From: Oscillospiraceae bacterium
GTDB taxonomy: Bacteria > Bacillota > Clostridia > Oscillospirales > Ruminococcaceae
NCBI GenBank assembly: GCA_017483465.1
Contig: JAFUWN010000073.1
Coordinates: forward strand, 1 to 32,149
DNA length: 32,149 bases
Reading direction: 5' to 3'
The position numbers were made by a program, and so were the translations under genes. How positions within the stretch are numbered: the first letter of the stretch is position 1; each line of letters begins with the position of its first letter. Positions 1 to 6,496 of this stretch are shown in pieces. The notes under the pieces are model-generated. The model saw nothing but the letters and a program-made list of their open reading frames with translations, ran no database searches and was not told the DNA's origin.

Positions 1-98
1 CATACTGTACGATTAGACAGTAAAACCTGCTATCTTAACTTTTCAAGATACATGTGAGTGCCTTTTCTGTCAGTAACGGTTTTCTCACAAATCTGTCT
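1..98 (-). promoter_or_regulatory. Possible structured leader RNA of a leftward gene outside the window
   Basis: Downstream of the leftward promoter at 105-133 there is no open reading frame before the left edge, so at least 98 nt would be transcribed as leader. Two complementary segments are visible. One is GTGAG/CTCAC (84-88 with 55-59). The other is a hairpin of TATCTT and AAGATA around 31-51. I could not match it to any riboswitch class I know, so it is called only as a candidate structured leader. The gene it would serve lies beyond the left edge. Confidence 0.3.
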
Positions 99-104
99 GA
101 TTAC

Positions 105-133
105 AGTATAGCATATTTATTTTTATTTGTCAA
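105..133 (-). promoter_or_regulatory. Leftward sigma-A promoter
   Basis: On the minus strand a perfect TTGACA (complement of 128-133) is followed after 17 nt by TATACT (complement of 105-110), with TGC just upstream of the -10 as an extended -10 element. Transcription would run off the left edge. It points away from the histidine kinase, which therefore does not use this promoter. Confidence 0.75.
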
Positions 134-149
134 GAAACGAACGGAGGGA

Positions 150-192
150 GCGGCATTCCTCCCCGACCTAAGAGGTCGGGGTATCCTGCCGC
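150..192. mobile_element. Palindromic end resembling an IS200/IS605 (TnpB-type) terminus
   Basis: The segment has nested inverted repeats. GCGGCA (150-155) pairs with TGCCGC (187-192), and CCCCGACCT (161-169) pairs with AGGTCGGGG (173-181) around a 3-nt loop. Short unpaired pyrimidine-rich strips separate the two stems. This GGC-TTCCTCC-hairpin-GCC layout is what I know from right ends of IS200/IS605 elements carrying tnpB. No tnpA or tnpB is adjacent inside the window, so it would be a remnant, a solo end or a MITE-like insertion. It lacks a U-tract, so it is not a good intrinsic terminator. Confidence 0.45.
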
Positions 193-198
193 CTATTG

Positions 199-1911
199 AT
201 GAACAAACAGAAACAGCAGATATATAAACGTCCGAAACGGACGACTTTCTTAAAACTTTTCCTGAAAAGTGCATCCTGCGGATTGCTTCTGACCGGAATT
301 TTCGCAGGAATGCTGTATCAGATCAAGGAACAGGATATTTATAAGCAAGTCCGTGAGGAAGTGTATAGCTTCTCATCAAGAACAGTTTCCCGTCTGAGTG
401 ATGAGGAAATGACTAAGCATAGCCTGAATGCCTATCTCGGGGCATATACTTACTATAATGCCATTTTAGATGAAAATTATTTAGAAATGGATACTATGGC
501 TCAGTATGTTCCGAATTATAGTCAGAATTGTTATGCTCTCTCTGCAATCTTGGACGAAGATAAAAATATTTTATATTCCAATAAAGAAACGTTACAGACG
601 GTGATCAGAATTGATGATACTGAAAATTCCGGTGCATGGTATGCCTGCAATCTCGAAGCCTGTCCGGAGATATGGCAGAAATATCAGGATTATGTATGGA
701 ACAGTGACAGGTATCGTGATGATTTCAATGTAAAGCTCCACAGTGCCTATGTGAATACAAAAGAACATTTATTTGTTCCGCATGAATATGATCTGATCTA
801 TTCACATTTAGAGGGCGATCTGAATGGAACGCTCTATTCTGAACAGATTAATAAAACAGAAAAAAATTTAATGATTAATTATGATCATCCTGATTATGAA
901 CTGATTGTCTTTCCGGAAAGAGAGGAAAATACAACAGGAACGCTCTATCCCAGTGCATTCACGGCCTATTTCCGAGGCGTTTATGAACCCATTTTTGATG
1001 CGATTTACTCGCAAGCCAAAGGCTTCAACGATAATTTTGCAACATCCGGCATGTTCGGAGTCAGTCAGACCGCAAGAATTTATTATCATGTTGTTCCGAT
1101 CTGGAGAGACGGACAGAAAAATTATTTTGTTACGATTTTTCAGATTGATGTCTGGAATCCCCATATTAAAAAAATTTATCTCAGAACAATCGGCATTTTC
1201 CTGCTGAGTATGCTGATTATCGCCTATTTCTGGAGTATGCATAAGAACCGGCTGAATCAGGTGATTTATCAGTATGAAGATTATCAGAGAAATCTGATTA
1301 ATAATCTCGCTCATGATCTGAAAACGCCTCTGATGGCCGTCAGCGGTTATGCCGAAAATCTTCTGACTTCTTATAGAATGGAAGAAGAACCGAAACGCTA
1401 TCTGCAATCAATTTTAGAAAATATTAATTATACAGATTCTATGATCAATCAGACACTGGAATTTAATAAAATGCAGGAAATTCAGAAGCTCAGAAAATCC
1501 GTATGCAGTCTGCATGAACTGACAGAAAAGGCACTCCGGAAATATGAAATCTTACTCGAAGAACATCAGATTGCTGTCACGATCAGCGGTACGGCTGAAA
1601 TCATGGCGAATTATGAAACCATGACTTCTGCAATCGAGAATCTGATTTCCAATGCTGTGAAATATACCGCAGTCGGCGGAGAAATCAATATTGAAATTTC
1701 TGATAAAACATTCCGGATTGATAATACAGTTACGGGAAAAACAGAAACATCAGCCCTGCTTCTGCCGTTTGTGAAAGGCGATCAGGCAAGAGCAGGAAAA
1801 TCCGGCAGCGGTTTAGGATTATCTATTGCAGATCAGGCAATTCGGGCAAACGGTTTCCGGCTGGAAATCAGCTGTACAGAATCGGCTTTCACAGCTGTGA
1901 TTCATTTCTGA
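199..1911 (+). CDS. Membrane sensor histidine kinase
   Basis: The protein (570 aa) is a two-component sensor kinase of the inner-membrane HisKA/HATPase_c type. It has an N-terminal membrane segment at about residues 18-40, a roughly 285-residue extracytoplasmic sensor region I do not recognise, and a second membrane segment near 328-348. The catalytic core follows: an H-box with AHDLKTPL (phospho-acceptor His near 372), an N-box ENLISNAVKYT near 480, a weak G1 (IDNTVTG) and a G2 box GSGLGLSIA near 538. The ATG at 199 is preferred to the in-frame TTG at 196, but neither has a convincing ribosome binding site because an IS-end-like palindrome lies directly upstream. No response regulator is adjacent: the left neighbour promoter points away and the right neighbour is on the other strand. 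The cognate regulator is either elsewhere or was separated from it. Confidence 0.9.
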   Translation: MNKQKQQIYKRPKRTTFLKLFLKSASCGLLLTGIFAGMLYQIKEQDIYKQVREEVYSFSSRTVSRLSDEEMTKHSLNAYLGAYTYYNAILDENYLEMDTMAQYVPNYSQNCYALSAILDEDKNILYSNKETLQTVIRIDDTENSGAWYACNLEACPEIWQKYQDYVWNSDRYRDDFNVKLHSAYVNTKEHLFVPHEYDLIYSHLEGDLNGTLYSEQINKTEKNLMINYDHPDYELIVFPEREENTTGTLYPSAFTAYFRGVYEPIFDAIYSQAKGFNDNFATSGMFGVSQTARIYYHVVPIWRDGQKNYFVTIFQIDVWNPHIKKIYLRTIGIFLLSMLIIAYFWSMHKNRLNQVIYQYEDYQRNLINNLAHDLKTPLMAVSGYAENLLTSYRMEEEPKRYLQSILENINYTDSMINQTLEFNKMQEIQKLRKSVCSLHELTEKALRKYEILLEEHQIAVTISGTAEIMANYETMTSAIENLISNAVKYTAVGGEINIEISDKTFRIDNTVTGKTETSALLLPFVKGDQARAGKSGSGLGLSIADQAIRANGFRLEISCTESAFTAVIHF

Positions 1912-1917
1912 ACAGAA

Positions 1918-1950
1918 ATTCCGGAAGATAAACCATCTTCCGGAATATTT
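1918..1950 (+). terminator. Intrinsic terminator after the histidine kinase
   Basis: A perfect 12-bp stem ATTCCGGAAGAT / ATCTTCCGGAAT (1918-1929 with 1935-1946) with a 5-nt loop is followed by a T-rich run. It begins seven bases after the kinase stop codon. On the other strand it also lies just beyond the end of the convergent regulator gene, so it may serve both. Confidence 0.85.
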
Positions 1951-1953
1951 TTA

Positions 1954-3627
1954 TTATATATATTCTTTCATGCAGCTTTCTTCAATGGCACGGACAAGCT
2001 TCGGATGCCGGATCACAAAATGTACAACAGGAGCATTGCTTTTAGAGATCATCACAGAATTATGATTCTGTGAAATAATCCGGATGTTCCGGAATAAAAT
2101 TTTATGTTTCAGAATCAGTGTATAATTTTTATATTTTTCCTGATAAGATCTTGTCTGTGCAAGATGTTCCTGATATTCCTGATAAGTGTATTGATAACGG
2201 TTTTCACAGAAGCATTCTGTCAGCGGCAGACACAGCGGCTGCTGATGAAATTCTTCTTCAGAAATATCCGGAATAATATCAATAATTTCAGACTCCTGCA
2301 ATATCATATCTGTATGGGCCTTTACTGTCTGTGCCATGTTCAGAAATCTTTCCTGTTCTGTTTCAGGAATGCCGTTCCGGGTCAGAATCGAAGAAAGAAG
2401 TTCGGCCGAGATCGTATGCAGAGGCGGTGTGGAAAGGATTGCTGTGCGTTTGCTTTTATGAAAAGCCTCCGGCCAGATGGATTCATAAAAATACTGTGTA
2501 TTGGCCTCTGTAAAAATCTGCATCATAGGAGAAGAGGCTTTTAAAATCTGTGCGGCCTGTGCTTTGATGACGGAAATTTTATTTTGTTCTGTACTCAGAG
2601 AATAATAGCCGTTTCCTTTACGGACAGATACCCCTGTCATTGCCGCACTGCCGGAGAGATAAACGGCATTCTGAAACAGGTTTTTTTCTGATTTTTTCAG
2701 ATAATATGGTGAAATCCCGCCTGTCATATATAATGGAATCCAGATTTTCAGCCCATGAATCAATTCTTCTGACGGCCTGTCCAGTGTATGAACCAGATTC
2801 ATATGCAGGCCTCGTTTCAGGCATTTGGCAACTGTCTGCACCCATTGCTGATCAAATTCCACATCCTGTGCCAGTTCCATAAACGGCAGTTCGTCATGAA
2901 TAAAAATTTCTTCTTCGGATTCTGAAAGCAGTGTCAGCCGGAAAAATTCCAGCTCTGCTTTCCGCATCTGTTCCGTGCCGATATATTCGCAGGAATATAC
3001 CGGAATTTTTTCTTTTTTCGGAATCATTAAATCTTCAAACCGGAATTCTGACATATAGGCATTTAAATCAAATTGATCCAGATCTGTAAGAAATTTATCT
3101 GTACTTTCTTTTTTTGGCGGCATTTTATTCCAGAGATACTGCCGGAGTATTTCCGGAAATTTTGTAGAATCCGCCTTGCCGAATACGGCTTCCAGGTGTG
3201 CCGGTTCCGTTTCGGCCTGAAAGAAAGCACATAAGCCGTGCAGAAAGCGTTCTGTATCAGAAGGACTGCATTTCCCCAGGCGGATTCTTGATAAATAGGA
3301 CGGTGTATAATTCACATAAGAAGCCAGTTTAGTAAGGTTGACGGAAAATTCTGTCAGCAGATAGCTGAAGCGTTCAGAAGAAAATTTTGTATCATCCAGT
3401 GTATGCATCAGGGTATCATAAGCTTGTTCCGGCAGAGCCGAACCGTTCCGGGAAGCTGCATGAGCAATGCCGAAAAAAATCCGTTCTGCCATATCAGCCT
3501 CCGGCAGACGTTCTCCTTTTCGGTAGCGGCTGAGGGTAGATTCTGAAATACCTGCGGATTTTGCAATTTCTTTCGCTGTACATCCGGACTTGTCAATCAA
3601 CTGCTCCAATATTTCATAAAATTGCAT
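1954..3627 (-). CDS. XRE-type helix-turn-helix regulator with large uncharacterised C-terminal region
   Basis: The protein (557 aa) begins with an XRE-like helix-turn-helix at about residues 12-45 (AKEIAKSAGISESTLSRYRKG). A second segment that also reads like a helix-turn-helix is near 95-120 (LTKLASYVNYTPSYLSRIRLG). The remaining roughly 430 residues match no domain I recognise. Length and layout suggest a transcription factor with a sensing or effector module. The ATG at 3627 is chosen because GGAAAGGAG lies 10 nt upstream; the in-frame GTG at 3636 would sit on that site. It is divergent from the aldo/keto reductase and might regulate it, which is inference from position only. Its minus-strand promoter has a TATAAT with an upstream TGA. 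Confidence 0.75.
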   Translation of the reverse strand: MQFYEILEQLIDKSGCTAKEIAKSAGISESTLSRYRKGERLPEADMAERIFFGIAHAASRNGSALPEQAYDTLMHTLDDTKFSSERFSYLLTEFSVNLTKLASYVNYTPSYLSRIRLGKCSPSDTERFLHGLCAFFQAETEPAHLEAVFGKADSTKFPEILRQYLWNKMPPKKESTDKFLTDLDQFDLNAYMSEFRFEDLMIPKKEKIPVYSCEYIGTEQMRKAELEFFRLTLLSESEEEIFIHDELPFMELAQDVEFDQQWVQTVAKCLKRGLHMNLVHTLDRPSEELIHGLKIWIPLYMTGGISPYYLKKSEKNLFQNAVYLSGSAAMTGVSVRKGNGYYSLSTEQNKISVIKAQAAQILKASSPMMQIFTEANTQYFYESIWPEAFHKSKRTAILSTPPLHTISAELLSSILTRNGIPETEQERFLNMAQTVKAHTDMILQESEIIDIIPDISEEEFHQQPLCLPLTECFCENRYQYTYQEYQEHLAQTRSYQEKYKNYTLILKHKILFRNIRIISQNHNSVMISKSNAPVVHFVIRHPKLVRAIEESCMKEYI

Positions 3628-3660
3628 AACAATCACGCTCCTTTCCTGAGGCTTAATTTT

Positions 3661-3666
3661 ATTATA
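3661..3666 (-). promoter_or_regulatory. -10 element for the HTH regulator
   Basis: TATAAT on the minus strand, preceded by TGA (extended -10), about 35 nt upstream of the regulator start. I see no good -35 at 17 nt, so the extended -10 probably carries the promoter. Confidence 0.5.
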
Positions 3667-3749
3667 TCATGAACTGAACATAAATTCCATGAATAATTTG
3701 TAAATTCCCGATTATGAACGTACAATATGGAAAGTTTTTTTTATTACAG

Positions 3750-3778
3750 TTGCTTTTTTCTGTAAAATATGCTAATAT
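3750..3778 (+). promoter_or_regulatory. Promoter of the aldo/keto reductase gene
   Basis: TTGCTT (3750-3755), 17-nt spacer, TAATAT (3773-3778), with an extended -10 TGC. Predicted transcription begins near 3785, leaving a leader of about 98 nt before the ATG at 3883. Confidence 0.55.
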
Positions 3779-3795
3779 AAAAATATAAAATATAA

Positions 3796-3863
3796 TTCAA
3801 TCAATAACAGAATCACCATGGCTTATATTTTTTGACATCATCAGGGTTATGGTGTGGATTGAA
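3796..3863 (+). promoter_or_regulatory. Possible folded 5' leader upstream of the aldo/keto reductase
   Basis: Two nested complementary pairs occur in the leader. TTCAATC (3796-3802) pairs with GATTGAA (3857-3863), and CACCAT (3814-3819) pairs with ATGGTG (3849-3854). The outer stem closes three bases before the AAGGAG ribosome binding site (3866-3871). It is a modest structure and could be chance; no known riboswitch class was recognised. Confidence 0.25.
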
Positions 3864-3882
3864 ACAAGGAGAATGATTTTCT

Positions 3883-4893
3883 ATGTGTACTGTTTATGAT
3901 TCTGAGTATCGTGCGGATTCTCATCGCTATGATACAATGCTTTACCGTCGCTGCGGAAAAAGCGGTCTGAAACTGCCTGTGATTTCCCTCGGACTGTGGC
4001 AGAATTTCGGCTCTCAGGGATGTTATGCCAATATGACAGATATGATTCATACGGCATTTGATCTGGGGATTGTGCATTTTGATCTTGCCAATAACTACGG
4101 ACATCCCTATAACGGCACGGCAGAAAGCAATTTCGGCCGGATTCTGCATGATATGAAATCCTATCGTGATGAACTTTGTATTTCTACCAAAGCAGGCTAT
4201 GAAATGTGGGACGGTATCTATGGCGATAAAAACGGTTCCAGAAAATATCTGCTCGCTTCGCTTGACCAGAGTCTGAAACGAATGCAGCTGGATTATGTCG
4301 ATATTTTTTATCATCACTGTCCGGATTCTGAAACACCTGTCGAAGAAACTGCTCTCGCTCTCGATCATGCCATAAAGCAGGGGAAAGCTCTTTATGCAGG
4401 CATTTCCAATTATAACAGCAGTCAGACAAGAGAGATTCTCAAAATTTTCCGTGAACTGCATACACCTTTTATTGTGAATCAGCCGTCATATTCCATGCTG
4501 AACCGCTGGACAGAACAGGACGGTTTACATCAGCTCGCTCAGGAAGAAGGCTTCGGCCTGGCAGTATTCTCGCCTCTGGCACAGGGCTTTCTGACAGACC
4601 GCTATCTGCACGGCATTCCGGAAGATTCCAGAATCGGAAAGGGCAATACATGGCTGAAAAATCAGCTTGATCAGGCTATGCTTGCGAAATTAAACGCCCT
4701 GAACGAAATCGCCGCCGGACGTGGACAGAAACTTTCTCAGATGGCTCTGTCATGGATTCTGTCTCATGAAGCTGTGACCACTGTCATCACAGGGGCAAGC
4801 CGTCCGGAACAGATTCGTGAAAATGCAGAATGCATTCAGAAAATTCATTTCACTCCGGATGAAATTTCTGAAATCGAAAAAATCTTAGCATAA
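3883..4893 (+). CDS. gpr: Aldo/keto reductase, YghZ/Gpr type
   Basis: The protein (336 aa) is a cytosolic NADPH-dependent aldo/keto reductase. It reads very like Escherichia coli YghZ (L-glyceraldehyde 3-phosphate reductase), which also acts on methylglyoxal. Matching segments are YRRCGKSGLKLP, the catalytic-Asp/Tyr stretch HFDLANNYG, ISTKAGYEMW, the SRKYLLASLDQSLKRM block, VDIFYHHC, and near the C-terminus TGASRPEQIRENA for cofactor binding. The length is normal for the family. AAGGAG lies 11 nt before the ATG. It is a single-gene unit, divergent from the HTH regulator, with its own promoter and a shared terminator downstream. The exact substrate in this organism is inferred. Confidence 0.9.
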   Translation: MCTVYDSEYRADSHRYDTMLYRRCGKSGLKLPVISLGLWQNFGSQGCYANMTDMIHTAFDLGIVHFDLANNYGHPYNGTAESNFGRILHDMKSYRDELCISTKAGYEMWDGIYGDKNGSRKYLLASLDQSLKRMQLDYVDIFYHHCPDSETPVEETALALDHAIKQGKALYAGISNYNSSQTREILKIFRELHTPFIVNQPSYSMLNRWTEQDGLHQLAQEEGFGLAVFSPLAQGFLTDRYLHGIPEDSRIGKGNTWLKNQLDQAMLAKLNALNEIAAGRGQKLSQMALSWILSHEAVTTVITGASRPEQIRENAECIQKIHFTPDEISEIEKILA

Positions 4894-4898
4894 AAAAA

Positions 4899-4926
4899 TC
4901 ACCGCAGAAATACGCTTTCTGCGGTG
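4899..4926. terminator. Bidirectional intrinsic terminator
   Basis: An 11-bp stem CACCGCAGAAA / TTTCTGCGGTG (4900-4910 with 4916-4926) has a 5-nt loop. On the minus strand it is followed by a run of seven T, an excellent terminator for the dockerin protein. On the plus strand it sits right after the reductase stop, with a weaker T-rich tail. Confidence 0.9.
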
Positions 4927-4942
4927 AACTGCTTTTCTATGA

Positions 4943-5863
4943 TTATGCTTGTGAAAAATCTGTAATCAGGCCGACAATATATTTCAGTATTGCCAGAGAT
5001 TCGTCAGAATCCGGCTTCTGATTCTGATTGAAATCGACATTGGCAAGCCCCTGTTCTGTGAGAGATTCTTTGCCTAAGATTGCTTTATTGATCGTAATCA
5101 CGTCCAGAATATTAACAGTGCCGTTCTGATCAGCATCGCCGGCCAGATTGTCAGCGGAGGATTCTTCTGCGGAAACTATGCAGACAGGCGGTACAAGTGT
5201 CAGTGTCTCTGATTTCGCACTGATGATGCTTGACTCTGCATTTTCCAGAGTTACAGTAACTTTGCCTTCGGCATCGGTTCTGTATTCTGTTTCTTTGCCG
5301 TTGATTGTAATCACTGCATTTTCGACAGGCAGAGTCACAGGAGTCCAGTTCTCGTCATAGGCCGCTCTGAAAAGCGTTAAATCCAGAGAATCACCCTGTT
5401 TGACTTCGGCTTTATCCTGATCAAAAAAGCTGTAAGAATCTGACCATGCTGTCAGATCAGTATAGACAAAGGCATACAGATAATCACCAGTCTGAACCGG
5501 GTCTGTCATGCTGAATGCTGAACTATGATTTACATAATAGCCATAGCTTCCGCCGTTCGCCGTACCCCATAATTTCGCAAGCGATAAGCCGTACTGAGTC
5601 TGCTCTGTGCCAAAACCGGCTTCTGCACCGCCGTCATAATAATCCTCATGTGCCTGATATAACGCATCATAGATTGTCAGTACACCGTCTCCGTCAAGAT
5701 CGGTTACCCTGACAGTATCCTGTGTCATTACAAGATTTCCGTCCTTATCTGCGATTGTGACGATAATATCCGCAGAATCTTCGGCAGATACCGGAAAGCC
5801 CGTCAGTGTGAAAGCCATGGTCAGAACAGCAGAAACTGCAATTGTTTTTTTTAATTTCATCAT
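4943..5863 (-). CDS. Secreted dockerin protein with transcobalamin-like (DUF4430-type) domain
   Basis: The protein (306 aa) has a signal peptide (residues 1-27, cut after VSA). A domain at about 30-160 reads like the DUF4430/transcobalamin C-terminal-like family: DLDGDGVLTIYDALYQAHE, then LWGTANGGSYGYYVNHSSAF and GDYLYAFVYTD. A beta-rich Ig-like segment spans about 165-225. The C-terminus, from 242, is a type I dockerin with two Ca-binding repeats: DADQNGTVNILD is canonical, DFNQNQKPDSDE is degenerate. Dockerins bind cohesins on scaffoldins. An upstream cobalamin riboswitch with a terminator controls the gene, which supports cobalamin (or cobinamide) binding at the cell surface. AAGGAG precedes the first of two adjacent ATG codons. 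The domain call is from memory of family sequence, so cobalamin binding is inference. Confidence 0.8.
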   Translation of the reverse strand: MMKLKKTIAVSAVLTMAFTLTGFPVSAEDSADIIVTIADKDGNLVMTQDTVRVTDLDGDGVLTIYDALYQAHEDYYDGGAEAGFGTEQTQYGLSLAKLWGTANGGSYGYYVNHSSAFSMTDPVQTGDYLYAFVYTDLTAWSDSYSFFDQDKAEVKQGDSLDLTLFRAAYDENWTPVTLPVENAVITINGKETEYRTDAEGKVTVTLENAESSIISAKSETLTLVPPVCIVSAEESSADNLAGDADQNGTVNILDVITINKAILGKESLTEQGLANVDFNQNQKPDSDESLAILKYIVGLITDFSQA

Positions 5864-5893
5864 GATGATACTCCTTCTTATGTTTATGATAAT

Positions 5894-5928
5894 AAAAATA
5901 AAAACTTTTCTGCATCCGGCAGAAAAGT
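5894..5928 (-). terminator. Riboswitch expression-platform terminator
   Basis: On the minus strand ACTTTTCTGC (5928-5919) pairs perfectly with GCAGAAAAGT (5913-5904) around a 5-nt loop and is followed by TTTTATTTTT. It lies between the cobalamin aptamer and the dockerin gene, so ligand binding probably decides between this hairpin and readthrough. Confidence 0.85.
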
Positions 5929-5930
5929 AC

Positions 5931-6097
5931 AGCTATCCTATCTGAATCAGGGCAGATTCCGCCCCTGACGGAACAGCAGCATTCTCCCGATGTCCGAAAA
6001 TGCAGAACTCTGTCAGTCTGTGTCTGCGAGCGACCCGACTGTTACGGTAGTGACGGCTGTGCCGGATTTGCACCGGACTTCCCTCAGTTCAGACGAC
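5931..6097 (-). promoter_or_regulatory. Cobalamin riboswitch
   Basis: Read on the minus strand, 6083-6041 carries the conserved cobalamin core GGGAAGTCCGGTGCAAATCC, then GGCACAGCC and the CACTACCGT stretch, close to the class consensus. Further on, about 6017-6000, ACTGACAGAGTTCTGC is a degenerate B12 box. A hairpin at 5947-5968 (TCAGGGG / GCCCTGA type) fits the 3' kissing-loop arm. A terminator follows at once, and the next gene is the secreted dockerin protein. Such riboswitches normally switch expression off when cobalamin is plentiful, so the protein should be made under B12 limitation. Confidence 0.93.
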
Positions 6098-6106
6098 TGT
6101 ATTAAA

Positions 6107-6135
6107 ATCATAGCATATTTTAAGCAATTTGTCAA
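6107..6135 (-). promoter_or_regulatory. Promoter of the cobalamin riboswitch transcript
   Basis: On the minus strand TTGACA (complement of 6130-6135), 17-nt spacer, TATGAT (complement of 6107-6112), with TGC before the -10. It places the transcription start just ahead of the aptamer. Confidence 0.85.
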
Positions 6136-6183
6136 GAACCGGAGAAATAAAAATATTAAATTATAAAATATAAAATTAAACTC

Positions 6184-6212
6184 TTGACAAATAAAATCAA
6201 ATCTGCTATAAT
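6184..6212 (+). promoter_or_regulatory. Promoter of the ileS T-box transcript
   Basis: Consensus TTGACA (6184-6189), 17-nt spacer and TATAAT (6207-6212), with extended -10 TGC. Its -35 is about 50 bp from that of the divergent riboswitch promoter. Confidence 0.92.
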
Positions 6213-6218
6213 AAAGAA

Positions 6219-6475
6219 AAACTGTAAAAGCTTTGACGGAAACAGTAATGCAGAATTGCGAACATTTCAGCGAGCCGCTGACGGTGCAAGAGCGGTATCA
6301 GTAGTATCTGCATGAAAATCATTCCCGAGCCGCAGTACTGAACCTGATTTTGATCAGAAAATAAGTACTGCCGCCGCTTCAGCGTTATCAGAAGCATAGA
6401 TGTCAGTCTATTGAGGTGGTTAGAAACAGATGTTCCGGGTCTGTCCTTATAACAGGACAGGCTTTTTATTTTTTT
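6219..6475 (+). promoter_or_regulatory. T-box leader of ileS, isoleucine specifier ATC
   Basis: Stem I is readable. GGAA near 6229 pairs with TTCC near 6321; AGTA opens the specifier loop; ATGCAGA pairs with TCTGCAT (6307-6313). The distal part CAGCGAGCC ... GGTGCAAGAGCGG matches the usual T-box apex. The loop GAAAATCA holds ATC (6318-6320), the Ile codon read by anticodon GAU. Stem III is ATAGA/TCTAT (about 6396-6411). The T-box GAGGTGGT at 6413-6420 offers TGGT to pair with ACCA of uncharged tRNA-Ile. A terminator hairpin CTGTCCT/AGGACAG (6441-6447 with 6454-6460) is followed by a long T-run. Uncharged tRNA-Ile should prevent termination and raise IleRS synthesis. Confidence 0.92.
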
Positions 6476-6496
6476 ACAGGAGGTTGTTTTTTTATT

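Noticed and set aside
161-181. Hairpin CCCCGACCT/AGGTCGGGG as an intrinsic terminator
   Set aside because: No U-tract follows on either strand, and the flanking second palindrome fits a transposon end better.
868-1407. Minus-strand 179-aa open frame inside the histidine kinase
   Set aside because: It lies antisense to a gene with clear kinase motifs, has no ribosome binding site context and resembles no protein I know.
6336-6338. TAC (Tyr codon) in the ileS leader as T-box specifier
   Set aside because: It lies in the stem II region (GCAGTACT pairs with AGTACTGC). The true specifier loop, opposite AGTA and between paired Stem I helices, holds ATC.
6416-6496. N-terminal extension of IleRS
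   Set aside because: The extra 27 codons overlap the T-box and its terminator, and the ATG at 6497 has AGGAGG upstream and matches the family start.
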